A stretch of 64,000 nt of DNA from Carideicomes alvinocaridis (GCA_005473895.2 SRJI02000016.1:1-64000); one strand, 5' to 3'; counted from the first letter of the stretch, positions 44,372 through 54,509 are shown. Translations and numbers: made by a program. The notes: generated by a model from the sequence alone, not told the origin.

Positions 44372-44617
44372 TCAGGGCCCCAGCCGCGGGGCCAGGTCCA
44401 GCACCCGCATCGCCGCCTGCGCCAGCACCATCCCGGCGACGCCGTAGACGGTCAGCCACAGGCGCTTTTCCAGCCGTTCCATCAGCAACTCGATCCGGTC
44501 GAGCCGCGCCTCCAGTGCCTCGAATTGCAGCTGCGCCACCCGCTCGTGGGCCTCCAGCCGCAGCGCCGGCGCGCAATCGAAGGACTCGAACCCGTAGCGT
44601 CCGCCCCGCTCATCCAT
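44372..44617 (-). CDS. GTA ORFg3.5-like small protein
   Basis: An 81-residue protein with an amphipathic coiled coil (VAQLQFEALEARLDRIELLMERLEKRLW) followed by one predicted TM helix (LTVYGVAGMVLAQAAMRVL). It lies between portal and protease, as does the gene called g3.5 in R. capsulatus. Its job is not known; the frame overlaps the portal gene end by 8 bases. Confidence 0.85.
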   Translation of the reverse strand: MDERGGRYGFESFDCAPALRLEAHERVAQLQFEALEARLDRIELLMERLEKRLWLTVYGVAGMVLAQAAMRVLDLAPRLGP

Positions 44618-45812
44618 CCGGATCCTCCCCGGCGGTCGCCTCCCCGCCCGGCGCGCCCTCCGCGGGCGGCAGCCCCAGCAGCGCGCGCTTTTCCGCCGCC
44701 GTCAGGAAGCCGGCCCCGCTCACCCGCCGCCACAGCGCCTCGCGCTCGGCCGCCAGCGCGGGCACCTGGTCGAGGTCGGGCTTCAGCTCCACCGCCTCGC
44801 CCACCAGCACCGACAGCCACTCGCCAAGCGCCGCCGTCACCCGCGCCGCCAGCGGCAGCACGGTCAGGCGATAGAAGGCCCGGTTGGCCTCCTGGTAATT
44901 GGCGTAGGTCGCCTCGCCGGGGATCCCCAGCATCATCGGCGGCACCCCGAAGGCCACCGCGATCTCGCGCGCGGCCGCCTCCTTGGTCTTCTGGAATTCC
45001 ATGTCCGAGGGCGAGAAGCTCATCGGCTTCCAGTCGAGCCCGCCCTCCAGCAGCATCGGCCGCCCGGCATTGCGCGCGCCCTGGTGAAAGGTCTCCATCT
45101 CCGAGACCAGCCGCTCGTACTGGTCGTTGGACAGGATCCCCTGCCCCTCGGCCCCCTTCCAGACCATCGCGCCCGAGGGCCGCGCGGCATTGTCCAGGAG
45201 CGCCTTCGACCAGCGCGAGGCGGCGTTGTGCACGTCCAGCGCCATGGCCGCCGCCTGGATCGGGCTCAGCCCGTAATGGTCGTCCTGCGGGTGGAAGCTG
45301 CGGATATGGCAGACGGGCCGCCACGGGCCGGTCACGTCGAAGCGATGCTTGCGGCCCCCCACCGCGTATTCGTAGCCCACGGGCCAGCCATCGGCGCCCG
45401 GGATGATCCGCATCCGGTCCGAACGCAGCACGTGCAGCTCCGCTGGCACGCCCTCGCCGCCCACGGCTTCCATGTAGCCGTCGCCCGACAGCAGGATCTG
45501 GCCGTAGAGCGCCTCGAGCAGTTCCGCCCGCCCCTGCGCGGGGTTGGGCCGCCGCACCAGGTCGAGCACCGGGTGGCTGTCATAGCGCCGCGCGTCCCCC
45601 TCCAGCACCAGCGGCAGCGCCGCCGCCGCCTCTGCGATGAGCTTGACCGCGCGAAATCCCACCGGGTTCCCGGCAAAGCCCGCCCGCGTCATCGACGACG
45701 TGTCCCGCGGGCTCCAGGCGACGCGGCCCGACCCGGCCCAGGCCATCACCCGGCCCGCGGCGCTCGCCTTGCTCTCCGGCTGAGCCGCGGCCTTTCGCCG
45801 AAATCCGAACAT
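44610..45812 (-). CDS. GTA portal protein, HK97 family (ORFg3-like)
   Basis: A 400-residue HK97-type portal: [64 protein letters not shown], and [27 protein letters not shown]. The portal forms the DNA entry ring of the head. The frame opens at 45833, but ATG 45812 (MFGFRRKAA) fits the family start. This is the first gene of the cluster in the window; the expected terminase genes upstream are missing. Confidence 0.95.
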   Translation of the reverse strand: MFGFRRKAAAQPESKASAAGRVMAWAGSGRVAWSPRDTSSMTRAGFAGNPVGFRAVKLIAEAAAALPLVLEGDARRYDSHPVLDLVRRPNPAQGRAELLEALYGQILLSGDGYMEAVGGEGVPAELHVLRSDRMRIIPGADGWPVGYEYAVGGRKHRFDVTGPWRPVCHIRSFHPQDDHYGLSPIQAAAMALDVHNAASRWSKALLDNAARPSGAMVWKGAEGQGILSNDQYERLVSEMETFHQGARNAGRPMLLEGGLDWKPMSFSPSDMEFQKTKEAAAREIAVAFGVPPMMLGIPGEATYANYQEANRAFYRLTVLPLAARVTAALGEWLSVLVGEAVELKPDLDQVPALAAEREALWRRVSGAGFLTAAEKRALLGLPPAEGAPGGEATAGEDPDG

Positions 45813-46153
45813 CGCGCTCTCCCTCGCTGCCACCGGGTCGCTCCCGACACGAAGAAAGCTCGCACGAAGATCCTAACCGCTGCCGAGCCCCCCGCACGCT
45901 GATCACGCAACACCCCGGCGCCCGCCCCGCGCCCGGCGTCCCAATCCGCGGACCGCGCAACAGCTCTCGACGCGCGCCCTCACCGCGCCTCACCCGTGGC
46001 AAGCGCGCCTCCCCCACCTTCTCCGGTCCGAAAATATGGCCGCCGGAGGCAAGAAAGTCTCTCCGCGCACCCCATCCGCCCCGCGCTCCGCCGGGGCTAT
46101 TGCGATCCGCCCCCGGATCCGCCAAACCCCGGCAAGGCAAGAGGGAGCGCGCC
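45813..46153. other. Divergent spacer where GTA terminase genes would be expected
   Basis: 341 bases separate the portal gene (minus) and trpA (plus). In the R. capsulatus order, g1 and the large terminase g2 precede the portal gene. Here all six frames show no terminase motif (no Walker A/B or nuclease Asp pattern) and no likely small gene. It holds repeat copy 6 (46017-46050) and must contain the GTA and trpA promoters; no clear boxes are visible. Confidence 0.75.
46017..46050 (+). repeat. Dispersed intergenic repeat, copy 6
   Basis: CCTTCTCCGGTCCGAAAATA followed by TGGCCGCCGGAGGC, the short form. It stands between the GTA portal gene and trpA, at the probable junction where the terminase genes are missing. 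Confidence 0.7.
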
Positions 46154-46945
46154 ATGACACGTATCGACCGCAAATTCGCCGCGCTGAAGGCGGAGGGGAA
46201 GAAGGCCTTCGTGGCCTATGTCATGGCCGGCGATCCGGACCCCGCCACCTCGCTCGACCTGGTGCGCCGGATGCCCGCCGCGGGCGTCGACGTGATCGAG
46301 CTGGGCCTGCCCTTCACCGATCCCATGGCCGACGGGCCGACGATCCAGCTCGCGGGGCAGCGGGCGCTGGAGCAGGGCATGACCCTGGAAAAGACGCTGC
46401 AGATGGTGCGGGACTTCCGCCAGGGCGACGACGAGACGCCCATCGTGCTCATGGGCTATTACAACCCGATCCATTCCCGCGGCGTCGACCGCTTCCTCGC
46501 CGAGGCCTCGGAGGCCGGGATCGACGGGCTCATCGTGGTGGACCTCCCCCCCGAGGAGGATGACGAGCTCTGCCTGCCCGCGCAGAAGGCCGGGCTCAAC
46601 TTCATCCGGCTGGCCACGCCCACCACCGACGACAAGCGCCTGCCCCGGGTGCTCGAGAATACCAGCGGCTTCGTCTACTACGTGTCGATCACCGGCATCA
46701 CCGGGGCCGCCGAGGCGCAGGCCTCGGATGTCGCCCCCGAGGTGGCGCGGATCAAGTCCGCCACCGACCTGCCCGTCGTGGTGGGCTTCGGCGTGAAGAC
46801 CCCCGCAACGGCCCAGGCCATCGCGGGTGTCGCCGACGGCACCGTCGTGGGCTCCGCGATCGTGGCCGAGATCGGCGCGGGCAAACCCGTCTCCGAGGTG
46901 CTCGAACTGATCCGCGGCCTGGCCGAGGGCGCCCACCGCGCCTGA
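46154..46945 (+). CDS. trpA: Tryptophan synthase alpha subunit
   Basis: A 263-residue TIM-barrel subunit that splits indole-3-glycerol phosphate. The catalytic Glu is in [22 protein letters not shown], with Asp in [10 protein letters not shown] and the phosphate loops GVKTPA and GSAIV. ATG 46154 has GAGGGAG upstream; the frame is open to 46100 without support. trpB lies separately at 52.8 kb on the other strand. Confidence 0.97.
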   Translation: MTRIDRKFAALKAEGKKAFVAYVMAGDPDPATSLDLVRRMPAAGVDVIELGLPFTDPMADGPTIQLAGQRALEQGMTLEKTLQMVRDFRQGDDETPIVLMGYYNPIHSRGVDRFLAEASEAGIDGLIVVDLPPEEDDELCLPAQKAGLNFIRLATPTTDDKRLPRVLENTSGFVYYVSITGITGAAEAQASDVAPEVARIKSATDLPVVVGFGVKTPATAQAIAGVADGTVVGSAIVAEIGAGKPVSEVLELIRGLAEGAHRA

Positions 46946-46975
46946 GACGCCGGCCCGCGCACCCCGGCCGAGCTC

Positions 46976-47443
46976 TCAGCCCTCGCCGGCCTCCTCGGCC
47001 AGCGCCTCGGGGCTGCGCATCAGCAGGTGCATGGCGCGGTAACTCATCACCACCTCCCCGTGCTGGTTCAGCACCTCGTAGGCGATCTCGGTCATGCCCC
47101 GCTCGGGCTTGGAGCGCGAGGGCCGCATGTCGGTGACCTGCCCGCGCACCTTCAGCCGGTCGCCCGGCCGCACCGGGCGGCGCCAGCGCAGCTCGTCGAG
47201 CCCCGGCGAGCCGGCAGAGGATTCGTTCCAGATCCCCGCATCCAGTGTCAGCCGGAAGGCCATCGCGAGGGTCTGCAGGCCGCTCGCGATCAGCCCTCCG
47301 TAATGGGTCTCGCGGGCGGCCTCCGGGTCCAGGTGGAAGGGCTGCGGGTCCCATTGCTGCGCGAAGGCGATGATCTCCTCCTCGGTGATCTCGCGTTCGT
47401 CGGTCTCGTAGCTGAACCCCACGCCCATGTCGTCGAAATACAT
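46976..47443 (-). CDS. MaoC-like (R)-hydratase/dehydratase family protein
   Basis: A 155-residue hot-dog-fold protein: FDDMGVGFSYETDEREITEEEIIAFAQQWDPQPFHLDPEAAR is the hydratase-2 motif (Asp and His in WDPQPFHLD), followed by GLIASGLQTLAMAFRL. Such proteins hydrate enoyl-CoAs or act on related thioesters. GGGAGGCC precedes ATG 47443. It is convergent with trpA, 30 bases away. Confidence 0.9.
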   Translation of the reverse strand: MYFDDMGVGFSYETDEREITEEEIIAFAQQWDPQPFHLDPEAARETHYGGLIASGLQTLAMAFRLTLDAGIWNESSAGSPGLDELRWRRPVRPGDRLKVRGQVTDMRPSRSKPERGMTEIAYEVLNQHGEVVMSYRAMHLLMRSPEALAEEAGEG

Positions 47444-47603
47444 TTCTCGGCCTCCCGTCTGTCGCCGCAAAGCCTAAGCCCACCGCGCGCGAAGCGAAAC
47501 CCGGTATCGCGGCCCCGGCCCGCGTGGCCGCCATGCGGCCTTCGGCTTGCCCGCCCCGTCCCCCGGCGTTAAGCACTTCCTACTGCCGACGAGGGGAGCA
47601 TCG

Positions 47604-48770
47604 ATGCCGGTCATCACCAATATCCAGGATCTCAAGCGGTCCTATCGCCGCCACACGCCCAAGATGTTCTACGATTACGTGGAATCCGGCAGCTGGACGG
47701 AACAGACCTTCCACGAGAACTCGAGCGATTATGCCGACCTGCGCCTGCGCCAGCGCGTCGCCGTGGACATGACCGGCCGCTCCACCGCCTCGGAAATGAT
47801 CGGCCAGCCGGTGGCCATGCCGGTCGCGCTTGCCCCCGTGGGCCTCACCGGGATGCAGCGCGCCGATGGCGAGATCAAGGCCGCCCGCGCCGCGGAGAAG
47901 TTCGGCGTGCCCTTCACCCTGTCGACCATGTCCATCTGCTCGATCGAGGACGTGGCGCAGCACACGACCAAGCCCTTCTGGTTCCAGCTCTACACCATGA
48001 AGGACGACGATTACGTCAGCCGGCTGGTGGAGCGTGCCCGCGCCGCGAAATGCTCCGCGCTGGTGATCACGCTGGACCTGCAAATCCTCGGCCAGCGCCA
48101 CAAGGACCTCAAGAACGGGCTTTCCACGCCGCCGAAACCCACGCCCCGGACGCTGATGAACCTCGCGACCAAGTGGGGCTGGGGGCGCGAGATGCTGGGC
48201 ACGAAGCGGCGCCAGTTCGGCAATATCGTCGGCCACGTGAAGGGCGTGTCGGACATGTCCAACCTCGGCGCCTGGACGGCCGAGCAGTTCGACCCTTCGC
48301 TCGACTGGGACAAGATCGCCAAGCTCAAGGAGCAATGGGGCGGCAAGGTGATCCTCAAGGGCATCCTCGACGTGGAGGATGCGAGGATGGCCGCCAAGGT
48401 CGGGGCCGACGCGATCATCGTGTCGAACCACGGCGGGCGGCAGCTCGACGGCGCGCTCAGCTCCATCCGCTCGCTCGACCCGATCCTGCAGGCGGTGGGC
48501 GATCAGGTCGAGGTGCATATCGACGGCGGCATCCGCTCGGGCCAGGACGTGCTCAAGGCGATCGCCATGGGGGCCAAGGGCACCTATATCGGCCGCGCCT
48601 TCATCTACGGGCTGGGCGCCATGGGTGAACAGGGCGTCACCCGCGCGCTCGAGATCATCCACCGCGAGCTCGACACGACCATGGCGCTCTGCGGGGAGCG
48701 TGACGTGAACAAGCTCGGCCGGCACAACCTGCTGATCCCCGAGGATTTCAGCGGCCGCTGGCAGGCCTGA
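47604..48770 (+). CDS. lldD: FMN-dependent alpha-hydroxy-acid dehydrogenase (L-lactate dehydrogenase type)
   Basis: A 388-residue TIM-barrel flavoenzyme that oxidises L-lactate (or a related 2-hydroxy acid) with FMN. The active-site motif SNHGGRQLDG with catalytic His and Arg is intact, as are MPVALAPVGLTGMQ, ITLDLQILGQRHKD and HIDGGIRSGQDVLKAIAMGAKGTYIGRAF. Substrate range cannot be told from glycolate or mandelate enzymes with certainty, but length and Tyr/Arg pattern fit LldD. ATG 47604 has GAGGGG upstream. Confidence 0.9.
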   Translation: MPVITNIQDLKRSYRRHTPKMFYDYVESGSWTEQTFHENSSDYADLRLRQRVAVDMTGRSTASEMIGQPVAMPVALAPVGLTGMQRADGEIKAARAAEKFGVPFTLSTMSICSIEDVAQHTTKPFWFQLYTMKDDDYVSRLVERARAAKCSALVITLDLQILGQRHKDLKNGLSTPPKPTPRTLMNLATKWGWGREMLGTKRRQFGNIVGHVKGVSDMSNLGAWTAEQFDPSLDWDKIAKLKEQWGGKVILKGILDVEDARMAAKVGADAIIVSNHGGRQLDGALSSIRSLDPILQAVGDQVEVHIDGGIRSGQDVLKAIAMGAKGTYIGRAFIYGLGAMGEQGVTRALEIIHRELDTTMALCGERDVNKLGRHNLLIPEDFSGRWQA

Positions 48771-48779
48771 GCCGCGCCC

Positions 48780-49406
48780 ATGCTCGTCTTCCTCGACCGC
48801 AAGCTCGCCTTCCTCGCCGTGCCCAAGACCGGGACCACGGCCTGGGAGGCTGCTCTCAACGGGCAGGCCGACATCACGCTCCGGCGGCGGCTGAAACACA
48901 TGACGGCGCAGAAATTCCAGCGCCGGATGCTGCCCTTCCTGCGCGACACCTACGGGGTGGAGCCGGAGCGGCTGGCGGTCATGCGCGACCCGCTCGACCA
49001 CATGAAAAGCTGGTTCCGCTACCGCCGCAAGGCCGCCCTGCGCCGTCCCGGCAACGAGAACGACACCGGCGACCTCGATTTCGGGCAGTTCTGCCTCGAC
49101 GTGATCTCGGACGATCCGCCGCCGCACGCGCGGATCGGCAGCCAGCACAACTTCCTGACTTCCGGACAGGGCGCGCTGCTGGTCGACCACCTCTTCGCCT
49201 ATGACCGGCAGGCCGAGCTGCTGGAGTTCCTCGAGCGCCGCTTCGACATGGCGATCAAGGTGCCACGCAAGAATTCCTCGCCCGACGTGGACACCCGCCT
49301 GAGCCCCGAGATCGAGGCCGAGGTGCGCCGCGCCCGCGCCGCCGATTTCGACCTGTTCGAGCGGCTGACCGCGGCCGGGGGCTACCTGCACACCCCGCAG
49401 GGCTGA
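48780..49406 (+). CDS. Sulfotransferase-like protein
   Basis: A 208-residue P-loop-like protein. AVPKTGTTAWEAAL near residue 14 is the 5'-phosphosulfate loop of PAPS-dependent sulfotransferases, and LAVMRDPLDHMKSWFRYRRK resembles the 3'-phosphate-binding motif. It is shorter than most family members. The acceptor is unknown. It begins 9 bases after lldD and is probably co-transcribed. Confidence 0.8.
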   Translation: MLVFLDRKLAFLAVPKTGTTAWEAALNGQADITLRRRLKHMTAQKFQRRMLPFLRDTYGVEPERLAVMRDPLDHMKSWFRYRRKAALRRPGNENDTGDLDFGQFCLDVISDDPPPHARIGSQHNFLTSGQGALLVDHLFAYDRQAELLEFLERRFDMAIKVPRKNSSPDVDTRLSPEIEAEVRRARAADFDLFERLTAAGGYLHTPQG

Positions 49407-49518
49407 GGGCACCCGCAGCCCTGCCGTGGCCCTGCCGCCGCCCTGTGCAAACCACGCCCCGCACGGCCCGAATCCCCCTTTTCAAGCCGGGGAAATGCGT
49501 CTAGTAGGCGGGCTTCAC

Positions 49519-49547
49519 GCGGGGTTACAGCCTTGGAGGAACCCCGC
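49519..49547 (+). promoter_or_regulatory. Hairpin in the rplY leader
   Basis: An 8-bp stem, GCGGGGTT/AACCCCGC, with a 13-base loop that contains a Shine-Dalgarno-like TTGGAGGA. It ends 21 bases before the rplY start codon and just ahead of the real ribosome site TGGAGAAT. A role in translation control is possible but unproven. Confidence 0.45.
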
Positions 49548-49568
49548 CTCAACTGGAGAATATGAGAC

Positions 49569-50237
49569 ATGGCTGGAGAAATTCCTGATCTGATCGTCTC
49601 GGAACGCACGGGGACAGGCAAGGGCGCCGCTCGTCAGGCCCGCCGCGAGGGCATGGTTCCGGGTATCGTTTTCGGTGGCGAGGCAGACCCGCTTCCCATT
49701 CAGATCCCGTTCAACGAACTGCTGAAACGGCTCAAGGCCGGGCGGTTCAAGTCGACGCTCTTCAACCTCAAGGTCGAAGGCCACGACGATGTGCGGGTCA
49801 TCTGCCGCGACGTGCAGCGTGACGTGGTCAAGGACCTTCCGACCCACTTCGACCTGCTGCGCCTGCGCCGCTCGACCAAGATCAACCTCTTCATCCCCGT
49901 CGAATTCGTCGGCGAGGAAGAGGCTCCCGGCCTGAAGAACGGCGGCGTGCTGACCACGGTCCGCCCCGAGGTCGAACTGGTCTGCACCGCCAGCGACATC
50001 CCGGAAAAGATCACCGTGGACCTGTCGGGCATGGAAATCGGCGACACCGCCACCATTTCCGGCGTGACCCTGCCCGCCGGCACCAAGCCGACCATCGACC
50101 GCGACTTCGTGATCGCCAACATCTCGGCCCCCTCGGGTCTCGCCTCGCAGAAGGACGACGACGAGGAAGAGCCGGATGCAGACGAGGTCCCGGCGACCGA
50201 GCAGGAAGACAACGCCCAGGAGGGTGGCGAGGAATAA
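49569..50237 (+). CDS. rplY: 50S ribosomal protein L25 (CTC family)
   Basis: A 222-residue L25/general stress CTC protein that binds 5S rRNA. The N-terminal L25 domain ([30 protein letters not shown]) is followed by the C-terminal TL5-like beta domain ([40 protein letters not shown]) and an acidic tail. A strong terminator follows, and pth comes next, the usual rplY-pth order. Confidence 0.97.
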   Translation: MAGEIPDLIVSERTGTGKGAARQARREGMVPGIVFGGEADPLPIQIPFNELLKRLKAGRFKSTLFNLKVEGHDDVRVICRDVQRDVVKDLPTHFDLLRLRRSTKINLFIPVEFVGEEEAPGLKNGGVLTTVRPEVELVCTASDIPEKITVDLSGMEIGDTATISGVTLPAGTKPTIDRDFVIANISAPSGLASQKDDDEEEPDADEVPATEQEDNAQEGGEE

Positions 50238-50263
50238 GCCTCCCTTCCAGCGCGACGATTTCG

Positions 50264-50296
50264 ATACGGGGCCCGCTGTGGCCCCGTATTTCGTTT
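50264..50296 (+). terminator. Intrinsic terminator between rplY and pth
   Basis: A perfect 10-bp stem, ATACGGGGCC/GGCCCCGTAT, with a 6-base loop, followed by TTCGTTT. It should end much of the rplY transcript; pth may depend on read-through or its own promoter. Confidence 0.8.
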
Positions 50297-50368
50297 GGAG
50301 ATTTCGTTTCCGCCGCCCCCTTGCTAGATTGCGCCCGCATTGCGCCCCAGCGGCAGAAGGAGCCTTTG

Positions 50369-51067
50369 ATGCAGCTATTCGTGGGTCTCGGAAATCCGGG
50401 CGGCAAATATGCCCGCAACCGGCACAATATCGGCTTCATGGCCCTCGACCGGATCGCCGAGGATCACGGCTTCGGCCCGTGGAAATCCCGCTTTCAGGCC
50501 GAGATGACCGAGGGCCGGCTGGGCGGGGAAAAGGTGCTGCTGCTCAAGCCGATGACCTACATGAACCTCTCCGGCCAGTCCGTGGGCGAGGCGATGCGTT
50601 TCTACAAGCTCGAGCCCGGCGACGTGACCGTCTTCCATGACGAGCTGGACCTCGCGCCGGGGCGGCTCAAGGTCAAGACGGGCGGGGGCCATGCCGGCCA
50701 TAACGGCCTGCGCTCGATCCACCAGCATATCGGCGAAGCCTACGACCGTGTCCGGCTCGGCATCGGGCATCCCGGCCGGAAAGAGCTCGTCTCGGCCTAT
50801 GTGCTGCACGATTTCGCCAAGGCCGACGAGGAATGGCTCGACGACCTGATGCGCGGCATATCCGACGGGGCCCCGGCCCTGGCCGACGGCGATGCCGGCC
50901 GCTTCATGAATGCCGTGGCGCTGCGGATGAAGCCCCCGCAGGACACGAAGAAACCCCGCCAAGGGACTGACAAGCCGAAGGAAAAGGCGTCTGAGCCCAA
51001 GGCGGACCCTACCCCCGAGCCGGACACCCGCACCCCGCTCCAGAAACTCGCGGACAGGTTCAAGTGA
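50369..51067 (+). CDS. pth: Peptidyl-tRNA hydrolase
   Basis: A 232-residue Pth that frees tRNA from dropped-off peptidyl-tRNA. Conserved parts are [24 protein letters not shown] (catalytic His20), [45 protein letters not shown] and [11 protein letters not shown] Lys/Pro/Glu-rich C-terminal extension of about 40 residues is common in this group. ATG 50369 has AAGGAG upstream. Confidence 0.97.
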   Translation: MQLFVGLGNPGGKYARNRHNIGFMALDRIAEDHGFGPWKSRFQAEMTEGRLGGEKVLLLKPMTYMNLSGQSVGEAMRFYKLEPGDVTVFHDELDLAPGRLKVKTGGGHAGHNGLRSIHQHIGEAYDRVRLGIGHPGRKELVSAYVLHDFAKADEEWLDDLMRGISDGAPALADGDAGRFMNAVALRMKPPQDTKKPRQGTDKPKEKASEPKADPTPEPDTRTPLQKLADRFK

Positions 51068-51153
51068 CGCGCTCGTGAGCGGCACCGCGCCGCCGGAATG
51101 TTGGCCCCGGGCCCTCCTCGTACTACACTTCCGCGAAAGCCGGAGGACAGACG

Positions 51154-51543
51154 ATGGAAAAGGATCCCGAAGTCAACGTGCTGGGCGGGGCTCTGCACCC
51201 CTGTTCGATGGACCCGGTCACGGGCTTCTACCGCGACGGTCACTGCAACACCTGTACCGCCGATACCGGCAGCCACACGGTCTGCGCCGTGATGACCGAG
51301 GAATTCCTCGCCTATTCCAAGTATGTCGGCAACGACCTCTCGACCCCCCGACCGGAATTCCGGTTCCGCGGTCTGCGGGCGGGCGATCACTGGTGCCTCT
51401 GCGCCAGCCGCTTCATGCAGGCCCATGACGAAGGGTGCGCGCCCCAGGTCGACCTGAACGCCACCCATGCCCGCGCCCTCGACATGGTGCCGCTCGAGGT
51501 GCTGGAAGAGCACGCCATCGGCTCGCTCCCCGGCAAGGGCTGA
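51154..51543 (+). CDS. DUF2237 family protein
   Basis: A 129-residue protein of the DUF2237 family: NVLGGALHPCSMDPVTGFYRDGHCNTCTADTGSHTVCAVMTEEFLAYSK and GDHWCLCASRF. Six or more conserved Cys suggest a metal site. The function of the family is unknown. GGAGG precedes the ATG. Confidence 0.88.
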   Translation: MEKDPEVNVLGGALHPCSMDPVTGFYRDGHCNTCTADTGSHTVCAVMTEEFLAYSKYVGNDLSTPRPEFRFRGLRAGDHWCLCASRFMQAHDEGCAPQVDLNATHARALDMVPLEVLEEHAIGSLPGKG

Positions 51544-51648
51544 GCCCCTGCGCAAGCGCTCCGACAACCTCACGCAAAACTCTTCTTCAGCCCCTGTCTG
51601 GCGTCGCGGATCGCTCTATCTCTGCGGGGAACCAGGAGACCCCGATAC

Positions 51649-52791
51649 ATGACAGACGCCCCTGACCGGCAGAGCCAAGCCCTAAGCCAGGCTCCGCGGC
51701 CCAAGACCTCGCCCAACTGGGCGCAAGTGGGCGTATTCCTTTTGCTCCTGGTCGGCGCGATGGCCTATGCCCGCGCCTTCCTGATGCCGGTGGTGCTGGC
51801 GCTGCTGCTGCAACTGGTCTTCAGCCCCGTGCGCCGGCAGCTCGAGAGGATGGGCCTGTCCACCGGGGCGGCGGCGACGGCGATCTTCGGCCTGCTCATT
51901 GCGGGCCTCGTCGCCGGCGCGCTGAGCCTCGCCGTGCCCGCAAGCTCCTGGGTGGGCCGCGCCCCGCAGATCGGCCGCGAGCTGCAGGAGAAATTCGAGG
52001 ATCTGCGCGGCGCCACGGAAAGCATGCGCGAGGCGGCCGAGCAGATCGACGAAATCGCCGACGGCGAGGAAAAGCCCGGGGTGCAGAAGGTCAAGCTTTC
52101 GCAGGACGGCAACACCCTGTCGATCGCCATGTCCCTGCCAGCGATCCTGGCGCAGGTGATGTTCACCCTGGTGCTGCTGCTCTTCCTGTTGGCCTCGGGC
52201 GACATGTTCTACGAGAAGATCGTGCATGTCATGCCCAAGTTCCGTGACAAGCGGCGCGCGATCCGCATCGCCTACGACATCGAGCGCAAGCTCTCGCGCT
52301 ACCTCTTCAGCATCACCGTGATCAACGCGTGCCTCGGCGTCTGCGTGGGCGTGGCGCTCTGGTGGTTCGGCTTCCCGAGCCCGGCGCTCTTCGGTGTTCT
52401 GGCCTTCCTTCTGAACTTCATCCCCTACCTGGGCGCGGTCCTCGGCATGGGCGCCGCCTTTGCCGTCGGGGCCGTCTCGTTCGAGACGCTGGGCCAGACG
52501 CTGGCCGGCGTCTCCGCCTATTTCGTGCTGACCACGCTCGAAGGCCAGTTCGTGACCCCCTATGTCGTCGGCCGCTCGCTGCGGCTGAATACCGTGGTGG
52601 TCTTCCTGTCGGTGACGCTCTTCGCCTGGCTCTGGTCGGTGGTGGGGATGCTGGTGGCCACGCCGCTGCTGGTGGCCACGCGGACCTTCTGCGAGCACAT
52701 TCCGGCGCTGGAAAAACTGGGCCACTTCCTGTCCGCCCGCGGCGACGAACACGAGGACCAGGAGGAGCATCCCCCGCAGAATGGCACCTGA
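51649..52791 (+). CDS. AI-2E family transporter (PerM/YdiK-like)
   Basis: A 380-residue membrane protein of the AI-2E/PerM family with about eight hydrophobic segments, including LLVGAMAYARAFLMPVVLALLLQLVFSPV, the long amphipathic stretch around 95-140 and GLLSAFLNFIPYLGAVLGMG-like AFLLNFIPYLGAVLGMGAAF. The family exports diverse solutes, in some species Na+ or autoinducer-2. The substrate here is unknown. It is convergent with trpB. Confidence 0.9.
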   Translation: MTDAPDRQSQALSQAPRPKTSPNWAQVGVFLLLLVGAMAYARAFLMPVVLALLLQLVFSPVRRQLERMGLSTGAAATAIFGLLIAGLVAGALSLAVPASSWVGRAPQIGRELQEKFEDLRGATESMREAAEQIDEIADGEEKPGVQKVKLSQDGNTLSIAMSLPAILAQVMFTLVLLLFLLASGDMFYEKIVHVMPKFRDKRRAIRIAYDIERKLSRYLFSITVINACLGVCVGVALWWFGFPSPALFGVLAFLLNFIPYLGAVLGMGAAFAVGAVSFETLGQTLAGVSAYFVLTTLEGQFVTPYVVGRSLRLNTVVVFLSVTLFAWLWSVVGMLVATPLLVATRTFCEHIPALEKLGHFLSARGDEHEDQEEHPPQNGT

Positions 52792-52818
52792 CCGCGGCCG
52801 GGCACCACCCTGCGGGGC

Positions 52819-54042
52819 TTATTCCATGTCGAAGCCGAGATGCTTGGCGACGGTAAAGATGTCCTTGTCGCCACGCCCGCACATGTTCATGCAGATCAGG
52901 TGATCCCTGGGCAGGTCCGGCGCGATCTTCATCACGTGGGCCAGCGCATGGGACGGCTCCAGCGCCGGGATGATGCCCTCCTGCTCGCAGCAGAGGGTGA
53001 AGGCCTCCAGCGCCTCCTTGTCGGTAATGGAGACGTATTCCGCCCGCCCGATATCGTGCAGCCAGGCATGTTCCGGCCCGATCCCCGGATAGTCGAGCCC
53101 CGCGGAGATCGAGAAGCCTTCGAGGATCTGCCCGTCATCGTCCTGCAGCAGGTAGGTCCGGTTGCCGTGCAGCACGCCGGGCCGCCCCCCGGTGAGCGAG
53201 GCGCAATGCTCCATCTTCTCGTTCACGCCCTTGCCCCCGGCCTCCACGCCGATGATGCGCACCGACTTGTCGTCGAGGAAGGGATAGAACAGCCCCATGG
53301 CGTTGGACCCGCCGCCGATGGCCGCGATGATCGTGTCCGGCAGGCGCCCCTCGGCCTCCTGCATCTGGCGCTTGGCTTCCTGCCCGATGATGGCCTGGAA
53401 GTCGCGCACCATGGCCGGATAGGGATGCGGCCCCGCCACCGTCCCGATGCAGTAGAACGTGTCGCGCACATTGGTCACCCAGTCGCGCAGCGCGTCGTTC
53501 ATCGCGTCCTTGAGCGTGCCGCGGCCGCTCGTCACCGGGATCACCTCGGCCCCCAGCAGGCGCATGCGGAAGACGTTGGGCTTCTGTCGCTCCACGTCAT
53601 GCGCGCCCATGTAGACCACGCATTTCAGCCCGAACTTGGCACAGACCGTGGCCGTCGCCACACCGTGCTGCCCTGCCCCCGTCTCGGCGATGATGCGGGT
53701 CTTGCCCATGCGGCGCGCCAGGATGATCTGGCCCAGCACGTTGTTGATCTTGTGCGCGCCGGTATGGTTCAGCTCGTCCCGCTTGAGATAGATCTTCGCC
53801 CCGCCCAGGTGCTCCGTCAGCCGCTCCGCGAAATAGAGCGGCGAGGGCCGGCCGACGTAATGGGTCCAGAGATCGTCCATCTCGGCCCAGAAATCCTTGT
53901 CGGTCTTGGCGCGCTCGTACTGCTCCTCCAGCTCGAGGATCAGCGGCATCAGCGTCTCGGACACGAAGCGGCCGCCGAAGATGCCGAAACGGCCCTTCTC
54001 GTCCGGGCCGTTCATGAAGGAATTGACGTGTTCGTTGGGCAT
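52819..54042 (-). CDS. trpB: Tryptophan synthase beta subunit
   Basis: A 407-residue PLP enzyme that joins indole and serine. The PLP Lys lies in [16 protein letters not shown], the phosphate-binding loop is GGGSNAMG, and [21 protein letters not shown] is the catalytic Glu region. It ends an operon trpF, GNAT gene, trpB; 14 bases separate it from the GNAT gene. Confidence 0.98.
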   Translation of the reverse strand: MPNEHVNSFMNGPDEKGRFGIFGGRFVSETLMPLILELEEQYERAKTDKDFWAEMDDLWTHYVGRPSPLYFAERLTEHLGGAKIYLKRDELNHTGAHKINNVLGQIILARRMGKTRIIAETGAGQHGVATATVCAKFGLKCVVYMGAHDVERQKPNVFRMRLLGAEVIPVTSGRGTLKDAMNDALRDWVTNVRDTFYCIGTVAGPHPYPAMVRDFQAIIGQEAKRQMQEAEGRLPDTIIAAIGGGSNAMGLFYPFLDDKSVRIIGVEAGGKGVNEKMEHCASLTGGRPGVLHGNRTYLLQDDDGQILEGFSISAGLDYPGIGPEHAWLHDIGRAEYVSITDKEALEAFTLCCEQEGIIPALEPSHALAHVMKIAPDLPRDHLICMNMCGRGDKDIFTVAKHLGFDME

Positions 54043-54056
54043 TGCGACACCTCCGG

Positions 54057-54509
54057 TCAGTCGAGGTAGCGTTTAAAGCCCGTATGCGACGGGGTAAAGC
54101 CGATGCTTTCATAGAAGTGCCGGCTCTCGGTCCGCTGCGCGTTCATGGTCAGCTGGATCAGCCGGCAACCGGCCTCCCGCGCCCGCGCCTCGGCATCCTC
54201 GAACATCCGCCGCCCCAGCCCCTGCCCACGATGGGTGGAGGCGATGCGCACGCCCTCCACCTGCGCCCGCCGCGCGGCGGAAAGCGACAGGCCGGAGATG
54301 AAGGTGATCTGGTAGGTCGCCGCCACCTCGCCCCCGGGTGTCACACCCACGATCAGCCGGTTGTTGCCCTCGGCCGTCATCGCGTCGAAGGCCGCTAGGT
54401 ACGGCGCCATCTCCGTGCCTTCGCGGGTCGCACCCAGCATGTCGTCGGCCAGCAGGGCGACCACACTGGCCACCTCCTCGCGCCGCGCCTCGCGGAACGT
54501 CAGCGTCAT
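54057..54509 (-). CDS. GNAT family N-acetyltransferase
   Basis: A 150-residue [26 protein letters not shown] at the start, the acetyl-CoA loop [23 protein letters not shown], and [26 protein letters not shown] at the end. The acceptor is unknown. ATG 54509 overlaps the trpF stop by 4 bases, so it sits within the trp operon. Confidence 0.9.
   Translation of the reverse strand: MTLTFREARREEVASVVALLADDMLGATREGTEMAPYLAAFDAMTAEGNNRLIVGVTPGGEVAATYQITFISGLSLSAARRAQVEGVRIASTHRGQGLGRRMFEDAEARAREAGCRLIQLTMNAQRTESRHFYESIGFTPSHTGFKRYLD

Noticed and set aside
45813-46153. Possible remnant of GTA terminase between portal and trpA
   Set aside because: I read the six frames and found no Walker, nuclease or terminase-like segment, so no remnant can be claimed.
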